DNA of 64,000 bases from Sedimentitalea nanhaiensis DSM 24252 (GTDB lineage Bacteria > Pseudomonadota > Alphaproteobacteria > Rhodobacterales > Rhodobacteraceae): positions 70,822-134,821 of the forward strand of contig NZ_KI421510.1 in assembly GCF_000473225.1 (NCBI RefSeq), in the 5' to 3' direction. Positions within the stretch are counted from its first letter, which is position 1, and each line of letters begins with the position of its first letter. The notes under the pieces were generated by a model. The model did not search any database. It worked only from the letters and a program-made list of their open reading frames with translations, and had not been told where the DNA came from. Of this stretch, positions 40,297-48,866 are shown piece by piece. A program made the translations under genes and the position numbers.

Positions 40297-41439
40297 TTAG
40301 CCCGGGCGCATGGTCTTGGCGATGAGCGTACGCTGAATCTGCGAGGTTCCGCCGCCGATGGTGCTTTGCATCCCTTCGCGGAAATACCGCTCCATATCTG
40401 CTTCGGGCAGCATCGAGTGGCCACCCAGGATCTGCATTCCGTTGCGCGTCACCGTCTGCAGCGTCTCGGAGGCATAGAGCTTTGCCATCGAGACCTCTCG
40501 CGTGCAGGGCGTCTTGGCTGCGGCCAGGCTGGCGGCGCGATAAACCAACAGCCGGGCGGCATCGACCTGGGTCTGCATGTCGGCCAGCATGTGGCGGATC
40601 ACCTGAAAGTCGAAGATCGGCTTGTCGAACTGAATCCGTTCGTGGGCGTAGCGCAGAGCATCGTCTACGGCTGTCTGGGCATTGCCCACATAGGCGGCGG
40701 CCACGGCCACGCGTTCCAGTTCCAGATGGTCGGTGATGATCTTCCAGCCATCGTTTTCCGTGCCCAGCAGCGCATCGGCCGGCAGTTTCACGTCGTCCAC
40801 GAAAATCTCGGTGGTGCCGGTTGCGCGGCGCGCCATGGTCGGCAGCTTGCGGATGTCCAGACCTTCGGTGTCATTGGGGATCAGGAAAACCGACAGCCCC
40901 TTGTGTTTGGGCGCGTCGGGGTCGGTCCGGGTCAGCATTGCAAGGATTGCGTTATCGGCCGCAGCGCCCGAGCACCACAGTTTCTGCCCGTTGACGACCC
41001 AGCCGTTGCCGTCGCGCCGCGCGCGGGTCTTTGTCGATGCCGCATCCGACCCCGCGCCCGGTTCGGAAATCGAGATCGAAAAGCGGATGTCGCCATTGAG
41101 GAAGGGCTGGATGTACCGCTCTTTTTGCTCGGGCGTGCCGAATTTCTCGACATTCATCGCGGTGAACGTCGCCACCATCAACCCGGTCGAGAAGTCAAAG
41201 CCGTATTTGGCCAACCCTTCGCACATCAGGGCATAATCCATGATGTCACCGCCAAGACCGCCGCTCTCTTCTGAAAACAGGATGCCGAGCCAGCCCTGCT
41301 TGGCCACTTTTTCATAGGCTTCGTAGGGGTATTTGCGCTCGCGGTCGCAATTGCGGATATAATCGCGGCCGATCTCTTCGTCGACGAAACGCTCGACGGT
41401 GGCGCGCCACATCTCTTGCTCGGGTGTCAGAAAGTTCAT
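40297..41439 (-). CDS. Acyl-CoA dehydrogenase
   Basis: The 380-residue ACAD begins MNFLTPEQEMWRATVERFVDEEIGRDYIRNCDRE and has FSISISEPGAGSDAASTKTRARRDG and MQSTIGGGTSQIQRTLIAKTMRP. The C-terminal loop reads GGGTSQIQ in place of EGTSEIQ. No loop-less ACAD partner is adjacent, so it is probably a homotetramer. Its start overlaps the stop of the MaoC gene by four bases. It would give the enoyl-CoA that the MaoC protein hydrates. Confidence 0.89.
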   Translation of the reverse strand: MNFLTPEQEMWRATVERFVDEEIGRDYIRNCDRERKYPYEAYEKVAKQGWLGILFSEESGGLGGDIMDYALMCEGLAKYGFDFSTGLMVATFTAMNVEKFGTPEQKERYIQPFLNGDIRFSISISEPGAGSDAASTKTRARRDGNGWVVNGQKLWCSGAAADNAILAMLTRTDPDAPKHKGLSVFLIPNDTEGLDIRKLPTMARRATGTTEIFVDDVKLPADALLGTENDGWKIITDHLELERVAVAAAYVGNAQTAVDDALRYAHERIQFDKPIFDFQVIRHMLADMQTQVDAARLLVYRAASLAAAKTPCTREVSMAKLYASETLQTVTRNGMQILGGHSMLPEADMERYFREGMQSTIGGGTSQIQRTLIAKTMRPG

Positions 41440-41936
41440 GCGCTCTGTCCTTGTGTCTTGTCGTGCGCCGCACGGATTTTGGCCGGTTCTCCGGGGCGAT
41501 CCAGACGCGACTTGCGGATCAGCAGGCTGAACTCGCAGCGCAGGACCGTTTCGTCCCGCTGGTTGATGCCTTCCAGTTTGCTGGTCACGACGCCGTGCCT
41601 TTCGTCATGGTCCTTCAGGTCGATGATTTCGGTGCGGGCCCAAAGGGTGTCGTTGATAAAAGTGGGCCGCAAAAAGCGTAGCTTGTCACAGCCATAGAAA
41701 GCGGCCAGCACGGAACTGTCGAAGGGGATCATCGCATTGACGATCGAGAACACGAGGCTGCCCTGCACGAGGCGCTGGCCATACAGAGACGATTTGGCGT
41801 GCTCGACGTTGGAGTGAAGTTCCAGCCAGTTCCCGGTCAACATGCAGAAATTGACGACATCGGTTTCGGTCATCGTCCGACCGCTCGAAATGCCGGTCTG
41901 GCCAAGTGACAACTCTCCAAAAGGGTGACGTATCAC
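41436..41936 (-). CDS. MaoC-like dehydratase (single hot-dog)
   Basis: The 166-residue protein has the MaoC opening PFGELSLGQTGISSGRTMTETDVVNFCMLTGNWLELHSNVEHAKSSLYGQRLVQGSLVFS. Asn and the His in NWLELHSN occupy the places of the catalytic D/N-x(4)-H dyad, and QRLVQG stands where RIAHG is usual. It should hydrate an enoyl-CoA or dehydrate a hydroxyacyl-CoA. It is linked by four-base overlaps to genes on both sides, so its product is made in step with theirs. Confidence 0.87.
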   Translation of the reverse strand: MIRHPFGELSLGQTGISSGRTMTETDVVNFCMLTGNWLELHSNVEHAKSSLYGQRLVQGSLVFSIVNAMIPFDSSVLAAFYGCDKLRFLRPTFINDTLWARTEIIDLKDHDERHGVVTSKLEGINQRDETVLRCEFSLLIRKSRLDRPGEPAKIRAAHDKTQGQSA

Positions 41937-42604
41937 GTTGATTTCTCCTGTCCGTCCGCCTTTGATGACAAAACGATCAAGGCATCGGCGGCGACCAATC
42001 CCTTCCCGTCGGCCCGAACCATCACAGGGTTGATTTCAATTTCCGAGATCAGATCGGCGTTCTCGGCAAAGAAAACAGATATGCGTGAAATCAGGTCTGC
42101 CAGGGCATCTTTGTCGGCCGGTTCTGCGCCGCGTAGTCCAGTCAGCAACCGCGCCCCCGGACCCGATCGCAGCATGGCCGCGGCAGTTTGCGGGGTGGCG
42201 GGCGCAAGCCTGATTTCGGCGGCATCAATCAGTTCTACAAGGATGCCGCCAGGACCGGCCAGAACGATCGGACCAAAGGTGTCGTCGCGTTTGCAGCCGA
42301 TAATCCATTCGGCCACGGACCCTTCTTCCATTTCCTCGATCAGCGCCGTGCCGCCCGCAAAACGTTCCGCCATTTCCGCGGCGGCCTGTTTCGCCTCGTC
42401 GGGGGAAAGACCCAAACGGACGAGCCCGTGATCGGACTTATGCGGATAGTCATCGTGACACAGCTTGGCGACACAGCGCCCGTGGTCGGGGTCACGTCGG
42501 GGCACCGGGATTCCAATCCGTTGCAGCAGATCCTTCGCATCGGCCTCGTGGATAACCGTGCGCCCGGCACGCTGCCAGTTTTCCAGCGTTTCTCTTTGGG
42601 TCAT
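41933..42604 (-). CDS. ADP-forming acyl-CoA synthetase, ATP-grasp (beta) subunit
   Basis: The 223-residue protein is a short ATP-grasp domain of the acetate-CoA ligase (ADP-forming) type. It opens with TVIHEADAKDLLQRIGIPVPRR, has GTALIEEMEEGSVAEWIIGCKRDDTFGPIVLAGPGGILVELI, and ends SEIEINPVMVRADGKGLVAADALIVL. It phosphorylates the His of the alpha subunit, whose gene overlaps it by four bases upstream. The pair would make acyl-CoA from free acid, CoA and ATP, or run in reverse. This split form contrasts with the two fused forms at 46608 and 59536. Confidence 0.88.
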   Translation of the reverse strand: MTQRETLENWQRAGRTVIHEADAKDLLQRIGIPVPRRDPDHGRCVAKLCHDDYPHKSDHGLVRLGLSPDEAKQAAAEMAERFAGGTALIEEMEEGSVAEWIIGCKRDDTFGPIVLAGPGGILVELIDAAEIRLAPATPQTAAAMLRSGPGARLLTGLRGAEPADKDALADLISRISVFFAENADLISEIEINPVMVRADGKGLVAADALIVLSSKADGQEKST

Positions 42605-44016
42605 GCCACTTCTCCTGTCGCGACCGCGAGTGCGGCGAGGCCCGATGCCGCCCGAGCGGGCGAATCATAGACAGGAACGGCTCGTTCGCGCAGCGCCTCG
42701 CCCGAGGCATTGCTGCGTGCCGAACCGGTCCAGACGATCAGAATCGGCTTGTCTGTGCTGTCGAACGCCTCGGCCAAGGCCTCGATGAACTGCTGATCTG
42801 GCACAAATGTGATAATTGCGATGGCAATATCCACGCCCGGATCGGCGGCAACGGCCTCCAGACAGCGTCCGACATATGTGGGATTCGCCAAAACCACACC
42901 GGTCAGATCGACCGGGTTTGTCACCGACCCATAAAAGGGCACATAGCGCGACAGCGCCGTCTGCGTCGTTTCATCCAGCACCGGAACCTCGAAGCCGGCG
43001 CTTTCGGCCAAGTCGGTCATTTCGACGCCAAGCCCGCCGGTGACAGAAATGATCCCGACCCTGTTTCCGGCAGGTCGTCGACCCGCGGCGAGCGCCGTCA
43101 CGGCATCGACGGCGGCGACGGATTCACGGGCGCGGATGACACCGGTTTCGCGAAAGACCGCGCTGATCACCCGGTCGTCCCCGGCCATGGCGCCGGTATG
43201 CGACTGGACCGCGCGTGACCCGGCGCGGCTGCGCCCACCCTTGACCGCGACAATATGCTTCCCCGCCTGTGTCAGCCGCTGGGCCGCTTCGGAAAAACGG
43301 CGTCCGTCGCGCAGTTCCTCGACGTAGCAAAGAACCACCCGCGTCTGGGGGTCGTTGCCCAGATAATCCAGCAGGTCCGCTGCGGTCAGGTCGGTTTCGT
43401 TGCCGCTGGAAACGATGGCGTTGATGCCCACGCCGCGTTCGCCCAGGCGCAACGCCATAAGGCCCGCAAGCGCGCCGGACTGGGAAATCATGGCCACGGG
43501 ACCAGGCCGAAGATCGTTGAACATCGGGCTGAAGGTCAGTTGCAGGTCCGCCGCGGGGCGCACCACGCCTTCGCAGTTCGGTCCGACCAGTCTGAAGGGC
43601 GCGTCTTGCATGATCCGGCGCAAGCGCTCTTCGTTGTCATGCCCTTCTTCCCCGGCTTCGGAAAAGCCCGAGGTGACCCCGACCACGACCTTTACATCGA
43701 GCCTGGTGCAGGTCTCCAGAGCGTCCAGCGCGACCCCGACCGGCGTTGCCAGCACAACCACGTCGATCGGGCTGTCAATCTCGTCCAGACTGCGCACAGC
43801 CGGAAGGCCTTCGATCTCGCCGCCCGAAGGGTTCACGGGGATAATCGTGCCGCTGTAACCGTTGCTCTTCAGCAGGGCCATGACGGCCTGCCCCAACTTG
43901 CCCTTGGTGCGGGACGCGCCGACCACCGCAATGGTGCGAGGGTCGAACAACCCGTCCAGTGCGTCGGCTACCGTGGGCCGGCATGCCGTCATTCGATTCG
44001 TGTTTGGCTCTGCCAT
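42601..44016 (-). CDS. ADP-forming acyl-CoA synthetase, CoA-binding (alpha) subunit
   Basis: The 471-residue protein has an N-terminal CoA-binding domain (LFDPRTIAVVGASRTKGKLGQAVMALLKSNGY), then two succinyl-CoA-ligase-like domains with GPVAMISQSGALAG and the phospho-His motif VQSHTGAMAGDD. It forms the acyl-phosphate and thioester steps together with the beta subunit. The ATG at 44016 follows GGAGGAAAG; a start at 44043 is in frame but lacks a good ribosome site. It opens the 44016-38668 operon and is divergent from a CoA-transferase gene. Confidence 0.9.
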   Translation of the reverse strand: MAEPNTNRMTACRPTVADALDGLFDPRTIAVVGASRTKGKLGQAVMALLKSNGYSGTIIPVNPSGGEIEGLPAVRSLDEIDSPIDVVVLATPVGVALDALETCTRLDVKVVVGVTSGFSEAGEEGHDNEERLRRIMQDAPFRLVGPNCEGVVRPAADLQLTFSPMFNDLRPGPVAMISQSGALAGLMALRLGERGVGINAIVSSGNETDLTAADLLDYLGNDPQTRVVLCYVEELRDGRRFSEAAQRLTQAGKHIVAVKGGRSRAGSRAVQSHTGAMAGDDRVISAVFRETGVIRARESVAAVDAVTALAAGRRPAGNRVGIISVTGGLGVEMTDLAESAGFEVPVLDETTQTALSRYVPFYGSVTNPVDLTGVVLANPTYVGRCLEAVAADPGVDIAIAIITFVPDQQFIEALAEAFDSTDKPILIVWTGSARSNASGEALRERAVPVYDSPARAASGLAALAVATGEVA

Positions 44017-44172
44017 TCTTTCCTCCGTCAAGTGAAAAAACATCGGCTCGTTTCGGCGATCTAACGGTTGTTCGATTGTTCTCGCAATGGATTCTAGTTC
44101 CGAGCAGAATGAGGCTTTCAGAGCCGCAAACTAGGGCTTGACGTCGGAAAATTCGCAGAACGAGGCAGACAC
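44017..44172. promoter_or_regulatory. Divergent promoter region with CTAACGGTTGTTCG motif
   Basis: This 156-bp gap separates two divergent operons. At 44061-44074 lies CTAACGGTTGTTCG, similar to the inverted repeat at 3017-3030 (CTAACA-TT-TGTTAG) and to 48784-48797. A TTGACG at 44138-44143 could be a -35 box for the plus-strand gene, but no convincing -10 follows at the usual distance. There is no CACATATGTG here. Confidence 0.45.
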
Positions 44173-45387
44173 GTGAAAATGGAAAATGGGCCACTGAGCG
44201 ATGTCAGGGTGATTGAACTGGGGCATGTGATCGCAGCACCGATGTGCGGCGCATTGCTGTCCGATTTTGGCGCCGACGTGGTCAAGATCGAGCGTCCGGG
44301 GCAGGGTGACATGCTGCGGGTACTGAGCGCGCGGGCCAGTGATGGCGTTGGCGCCTGGTGGAAGACCCTGGCACGAAACAAGCGTCTGATGGCGCTGGAT
44401 TGGAAGAGTGAAGACGGCCGCGCCATTCTGCGCCGGCTGGTCGAAAACGCCCATGTGCTTATCGAGAACTTTCGACCCGGTGTTCTGGAACGGGCAGGGT
44501 TGGCCCCAGAGGTCCTGCATGAGTGGAACCCCGATCTGGTGATCGTGCGGATCTCGGGCTATGGCCAGACGGGGCCGCGCGCCTCGTGGCCGGGTTTCGG
44601 TCGGGCCGGCGAGGCCATGAGCGGACTGGCGCACATCACCGGCTTTGCCGACAACGCGCCGATGCACCCCGGCTTTCCCGCTGCGGATTCGACCACAGGC
44701 CTGATGGCGGCCTACGGCGCGATGATGGCGCTGCATGCGGTGCAGAACGGCCGCGCCCGGGGGCAAGTGGTGGACCTGGCTATTTTCGAGCCGCTGTTGC
44801 GCCTGATCGACTATCACGTTCCGACGCGAACCGGCGCGGGGCTGCCGGTTGACCGAAACGGGCTCCAGGCGCCCAATTCCTACGCCCCGGCGGGGGTGTT
44901 TCGCGCCCGCGACGGGAAATGGGTCACAATCAGCGCAGGCAGTGCCGCGACCGGGCGGCGGCTTCTGGAAGCCGCGGGCGGAAAGGAATGGGCGGAACAG
45001 CCGCAATTCCAAAGCCTCGATGGCTTCGCGGAGCACATGGACGAGATTGTGGACCGTCTCGGCGCATTTGTGGCACAGCATGACGCGCAGAAGGCGATTG
45101 ACATCTTCCAGGCCCACGATGCCGTGGCTGCGATGGTCTATGACGTCGATGACATCCTGGCCGATCCGCAGATCGCCGCGCGAAGGGACATTGTTGGGGT
45201 GGAGGGCGACGACACCAAGGTCGTCGGACCCGTGCCAAAGCTGGACAAGACGCCGGGACGGCTGCGCTGGCTTGGGCGCCGCGAACTGGGTGCTGACACC
45301 CGGGCGATTTTACAAGAGCTCGCGTACGACACCGGGCAAATCGACACCCTAATCGAACAAGGCACTGTGGCCGAACCGGGCCGCTGA
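44173..45387 (+). CDS. Family III CoA-transferase (mesaconyl/itaconyl-type subgroup)
   Basis: The 404-residue protein has LSDVRVIELGHVIAAPMCGALLSDFGADVVKIERP and VLIENFRPGVLERAGLAPE. The segment that normally holds the catalytic Asp reads RASWPGFGRAGEAMSGLAHITGF, with no Asp; this form, PGFG-EAMSG, is seen in a subgroup that includes transferases for methyl-branched dicarboxylic acids. It either uses another nucleophile or is regulated differently from its neighbours of the same family. The start is GTG at 44173 after GAGGCAG; ATG at 44179 is possible. An ACAD follows after 30 bp. Confidence 0.86.
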   Translation: MKMENGPLSDVRVIELGHVIAAPMCGALLSDFGADVVKIERPGQGDMLRVLSARASDGVGAWWKTLARNKRLMALDWKSEDGRAILRRLVENAHVLIENFRPGVLERAGLAPEVLHEWNPDLVIVRISGYGQTGPRASWPGFGRAGEAMSGLAHITGFADNAPMHPGFPAADSTTGLMAAYGAMMALHAVQNGRARGQVVDLAIFEPLLRLIDYHVPTRTGAGLPVDRNGLQAPNSYAPAGVFRARDGKWVTISAGSAATGRRLLEAAGGKEWAEQPQFQSLDGFAEHMDEIVDRLGAFVAQHDAQKAIDIFQAHDAVAAMVYDVDDILADPQIAARRDIVGVEGDDTKVVGPVPKLDKTPGRLRWLGRRELGADTRAILQELAYDTGQIDTLIEQGTVAEPGR

Positions 45388-45417
45388 GCCGGGTCTGCAA
45401 GACGTGAGGAGAAAATC

Positions 45418-46584
45418 ATGACCTATCAGATGACATCCGAACAGCAGGGAATCCGCGATGCGATCCTGCGGATCTGCGAAGAATTCGACGACGAATTCTG
45501 GCTGACACGCGATCGCGTAGGCGGTTTCCCGCGAGAGCTGCATCAAAAGCTGGCCCGCGATGGCTGGCTGGGGATTGCAATCCCCGAAGAGTACGGAGGT
45601 GCCGGTCTTGGCATCGTCGATGCCGCGATCATGATGCAGGCCATTGCGGAATCCGGCGGCGGCAACAGCGCCGCATCGGCGATTCACATGAATATCTTCG
45701 GTCTGAACCCAGTCGTGAAATTCGGCACCGATGACCAGAAAAAGAAATACCTTCCGCCTTTGGTGGCAGGCGATGAACGTGCGTGTTTCGGGGTGACCGA
45801 GCCGACAACCGGTCTGGACACCACCAAACTGAAAACACGCGCCGTGCGACAGGGTGACCGATATGTGGTGCACGGCCAGAAGGTCTGGATTTCAACCGCC
45901 CAGGAGGCCGACAAGATCCTGTTGCTGGCGCGCACGACCCCGCTTGAGGACGTCAAGAAACCGACAGAAGGATTAAGCCTTTTTTACACCGATCTGGACC
46001 GATCTTTCGTCACCGTGCGCGAGATCGAAAAGATGGGCCGCAAATGTGTCGACTCGAACGAACTGTTCATCGACGGGCTTCCGATCCCCGCCGGGGATCT
46101 GATCGGCGAAGAAGGCCAGGGCTTTCGTCAGATCCTGCACGGGCTGAACCCCGAACGGGTTCTAATTGCCGCTGAAGCAGTCGGAATCGGGCGGAATGCG
46201 CTTCGGCGCGCCGCGGATTACGCCAATGAGCGCGTCGTTTTTGGCAGACCAATCGGTCAGAATCAGGGTGTACAGCACCCCCTGGCCGCCAGCTGGGCGG
46301 AACTGGAGGCGGCCAACCTGATGGCGATGCACGCCGGCGCGCTCTACGACGCGGGCAAGCCCTGCGGAAATGAAGCCAACGCAGGAAAATATCTGGCCGC
46401 CGAAGCGGCGGTGAAGGCGACACAGACCGCGCAGCTGACCTTCGGGGGGTTCGGATACGCCAAGGAATACCATGTCGAGCGTCTTGTTCGCGAGGCCATC
46501 CTGTTCCGCATCGCGCCGGTCACCCCGCAGCTGGTGCTTTCGTTTATCGCGGAACATGCCCTCGGCCTGCCAAAATCCTACTAG
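45418..46584 (+). CDS. Acyl-CoA dehydrogenase with atypical C-terminal loop
   Basis: The 388-residue ACAD has ACFGVTEPTTGLDTTKLKTRAVRQGDRYVVHGQKVWIS and GRPIGQNQGVQHPLAASWAELEAANLMAMHAG. It ends VREAILFRIAPVTPQLVLSFIAEHALGLP, so both the Glu and the Gly-Gly-Thr pattern of the active-site loop are changed. TTGLDTT also replaces the usual GAGSDL. It may be a divergent branch active on unusual acyl-CoAs. It lies between a CoA-transferase and a fused ADP-forming synthetase in one operon. AGGAG precedes the ATG. Confidence 0.87.
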   Translation: MTYQMTSEQQGIRDAILRICEEFDDEFWLTRDRVGGFPRELHQKLARDGWLGIAIPEEYGGAGLGIVDAAIMMQAIAESGGGNSAASAIHMNIFGLNPVVKFGTDDQKKKYLPPLVAGDERACFGVTEPTTGLDTTKLKTRAVRQGDRYVVHGQKVWISTAQEADKILLLARTTPLEDVKKPTEGLSLFYTDLDRSFVTVREIEKMGRKCVDSNELFIDGLPIPAGDLIGEEGQGFRQILHGLNPERVLIAAEAVGIGRNALRRAADYANERVVFGRPIGQNQGVQHPLAASWAELEAANLMAMHAGALYDAGKPCGNEANAGKYLAAEAAVKATQTAQLTFGGFGYAKEYHVERLVREAILFRIAPVTPQLVLSFIAEHALGLPKSY

Positions 46585-46607
46585 TTACGAACATCAAAGG
46601 AAGTCCC

Positions 46608-48722
46608 ATGCGAATTCATGGAATGGATGCCATTTTCAACCCTCGCTCGGTAGCGGTGATTGGCGCCTCAAGCGATCCCAAGCGCATCGGCGGAAGGCCG
46701 GTGGATTTTCTCAAGCGGCACGGTTTCGACGGCCCGATCCTGCCTATCAACCCGAAATCGCCAGAGGTGCAGGGCCTGACGGCGTATCCGTCGATCTCGG
46801 AGGCACCCACGACACCGGACCTGGCCGTGATCGCGCTGCCCGCGCCGCTGGCCGTTCAGGCGGTCGAACAGTGCGCGGCCCAAGGTGTGCGGGGGGCGGT
46901 GATCTTCAGTTCGGGGTTCTCGGAGGTCGATGCCGACGGGGCCGCCCTTCAGGCGCGCATGGTCGACATCGCGCGCGAGGGCGGCATGCGGCTTGTGGGG
47001 CCGAACTGCCTTGGCATCGCGAATGTGCGCCACAACCTCTATGCGACATTCACGCCCGGGGTCGAAAAACACCTGCCAAAACCCGGCGGCGTGTCGATCG
47101 TCAGTCAAAGCGGCGCGTTCGGCTCGTATTGCATGACGCTCGTTCGAATGCGCGGACTTGGGGTCAATATCTGGGCGACGACGGGCAATTCCTGCGATGT
47201 CGATTTTGCCGATGCCGTGGCCTATTGCGCGCAGGATGACGATACCCGCGTCATCATGGGATATCTCGAAGGGGCAACCGATCGCGACAGGCTGGTCGAG
47301 GCACTTGAGCTGGCGCGGGCCCGGGGAAAGCCGGTGGTCATGATGAAGGTCGGGCGCAGCGCGGTCGGAGCAGAGGCCGCGCAGTCGCATACCGCCTCAT
47401 TGGCTGGGGCAGACGCGGTTTATGACGCGGCGTTCCGGCAGTACGGCGTTTACCGGGCGCAATCGGTCGATGAAATGTTCGATGTGACTTATGCCTGTGC
47501 CGAATCCGCGTCGATGATGCAGGGCGACCGGCTGGGCCTTGTGACAGTCTCGGGCGGGGTCGGGGTGCTGATGGCCGACGAAGCCGAAAAGCTGAAACTG
47601 GACGTGCCTGCGCTTCCCGATCATGCACAGAAAAAGCTGAAAGAGGTGCTGCCATTTGCCGGTGTCCGAAACCCGGTCGATGTGACGGCGCAGCTGGTCA
47701 ACCAGATCGATCTTCTGGAAACCAACATGGATGTGTTGTTTGGTGACGGCGAGATCGATGGGGCCATCATCTTCATGTCGACGGTCGGACTTGTCGCCGA
47801 CCTGAACGAAGCCATTCGGCGCGGACTGGAGCGCATTCGCGAGAAATATCCCGATCGGCCAATGCTGTTCTGTTCGCTGACAGAGCCAGAGGGGCGCGCC
47901 GCGTACGAAAAGTCGGGGTTCATCGTGTTCGAGGAACCGACCCGTGCAGTCCGGGCGATGGCCGCATTGCGCTATTTTGCCCGTTCCTTCGCGCGGGCAG
48001 GCGAAAAGGACCCGATACCCGAACTCTCCAACCTGTCGCCGTTGCCGGACGGAATTGTGAACGAGATCGAGGCCAAGGCCCTGCTTGCAGAGGCCGGAAT
48101 CGGGATCGTGCGCGAAACCCTGGCCACCACCCCCGAAGCGGCAGCTCAGGCAGCGCAAGAAATGGGATTCCCGGTCGTGCTGAAGATTGCCTCGCCCGAC
48201 ATCTTGCACAAATCCGACATCGGGGGCGTCGCGCTTGATCTGCGTTCGGCCGAAGATGTCCGCTCTGCCGGGGCACGAATCTTGGAATTGGCGTCCGAGA
48301 AGATGCCCGGTGCGCGGATCGACGGGCTGGTCGTGGCGGAACAGGCAGCACCTGGACTGGAGGCTATACTCGGCGTGACCCAGGACCCGGCTTTCGGCCC
48401 GGTGGTCATGTTCGGTCTGGGCGGGGTGTTTGTCGAGGCCCTCGAAGACGTGTCTTTCCGCGTCGCACCATTCGGACCTGTCGAAGCGCGCCGTATGATT
48501 GACGAAATCCGCAGCCGCAAACTGCTGGACGCATTCCGGGGCGCGCCCGAACGCGACATCGACGCCCTCGCCGGCGCCCTTGCCCGACTGTCTGCTTTTG
48601 CCGCCCATCACGGGGCCGCGCTTGAGACCATTGATGTCAATCCATTGATCGTCGGAGCAAGCGGGCAGGGAGCCGTCGCCGCTGACGGTGTGATCATACC
48701 CGCCAATCGAGGAGGCCACTGA
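46608..48722 (+). CDS. Fused ADP-forming acyl-CoA synthetase (acetate-CoA ligase family)
   Basis: The 704-residue protein joins the CoA-binding and ligase part (AIFNPRSVAVIGASSDPKRIGGRPVDFLKRHGF; phospho-His in AQSHTASLAG) with a C-terminal ATP-grasp part (about residue 480 on; ALLAEAGIGIVRETLATTPEAAAQAAQEMGFPVVLKIASPDILHKSD, and ETIDVNPLIV). It converts acid, CoA and ATP into acyl-CoA, ADP and phosphate, reversibly. It is the last gene of the 44173-48722 operon and a paralogue of the protein at 59536. Start ATG after AAAGGAAG. Confidence 0.91.
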   Translation: MRIHGMDAIFNPRSVAVIGASSDPKRIGGRPVDFLKRHGFDGPILPINPKSPEVQGLTAYPSISEAPTTPDLAVIALPAPLAVQAVEQCAAQGVRGAVIFSSGFSEVDADGAALQARMVDIAREGGMRLVGPNCLGIANVRHNLYATFTPGVEKHLPKPGGVSIVSQSGAFGSYCMTLVRMRGLGVNIWATTGNSCDVDFADAVAYCAQDDDTRVIMGYLEGATDRDRLVEALELARARGKPVVMMKVGRSAVGAEAAQSHTASLAGADAVYDAAFRQYGVYRAQSVDEMFDVTYACAESASMMQGDRLGLVTVSGGVGVLMADEAEKLKLDVPALPDHAQKKLKEVLPFAGVRNPVDVTAQLVNQIDLLETNMDVLFGDGEIDGAIIFMSTVGLVADLNEAIRRGLERIREKYPDRPMLFCSLTEPEGRAAYEKSGFIVFEEPTRAVRAMAALRYFARSFARAGEKDPIPELSNLSPLPDGIVNEIEAKALLAEAGIGIVRETLATTPEAAAQAAQEMGFPVVLKIASPDILHKSDIGGVALDLRSAEDVRSAGARILELASEKMPGARIDGLVVAEQAAPGLEAILGVTQDPAFGPVVMFGLGGVFVEALEDVSFRVAPFGPVEARRMIDEIRSRKLLDAFRGAPERDIDALAGALARLSAFAAHHGAALETIDVNPLIVGASGQGAVAADGVIIPANRGGH

Positions 48723-48783
48723 CAACCGAACCCGAAATCTTTCCTGATCCCCAAGCCGCTTGCGGCGTGCCCCCGGCAGTTTT

Positions 48784-48851
48784 CTAACAGTTGACAGAAT
48801 TTACAAGCGCGGCCATCCTTCCGTATGGAACGCTGTGCATATAACTGCACA
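48784..48851 (+). promoter_or_regulatory. Promoter/operator region of IclR-2
   Basis: Two sites lie upstream of IclR-2. CTAACAGTTGACAG (48784-48797) matches the motif at 3017 and 44061 and includes TTGACA, a perfect -35 hexamer (48791-48796). TGTGCA-TATAAC-TGCACA (48834-48851) is a perfect 6-bp inverted repeat whose spacer could serve as a -10, though it is too far from that TTGACA to pair with it. It lies 15 bp before the ATG, a typical place for autorepression. A short GCCGC-TT-GCGGC hairpin at 48755-48766 may end the preceding operon. Confidence 0.55.
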
Positions 48852-48866
48852 CGAAGGGAGGAGATC

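Noticed and set aside
42871-42880. GACATATGTG, one mismatch from the operator, in the synthetase alpha gene
   Set aside because: Inside coding DNA far from a start, mismatch breaks the palindrome, and codons read as ordinary Thr-Tyr-Val.
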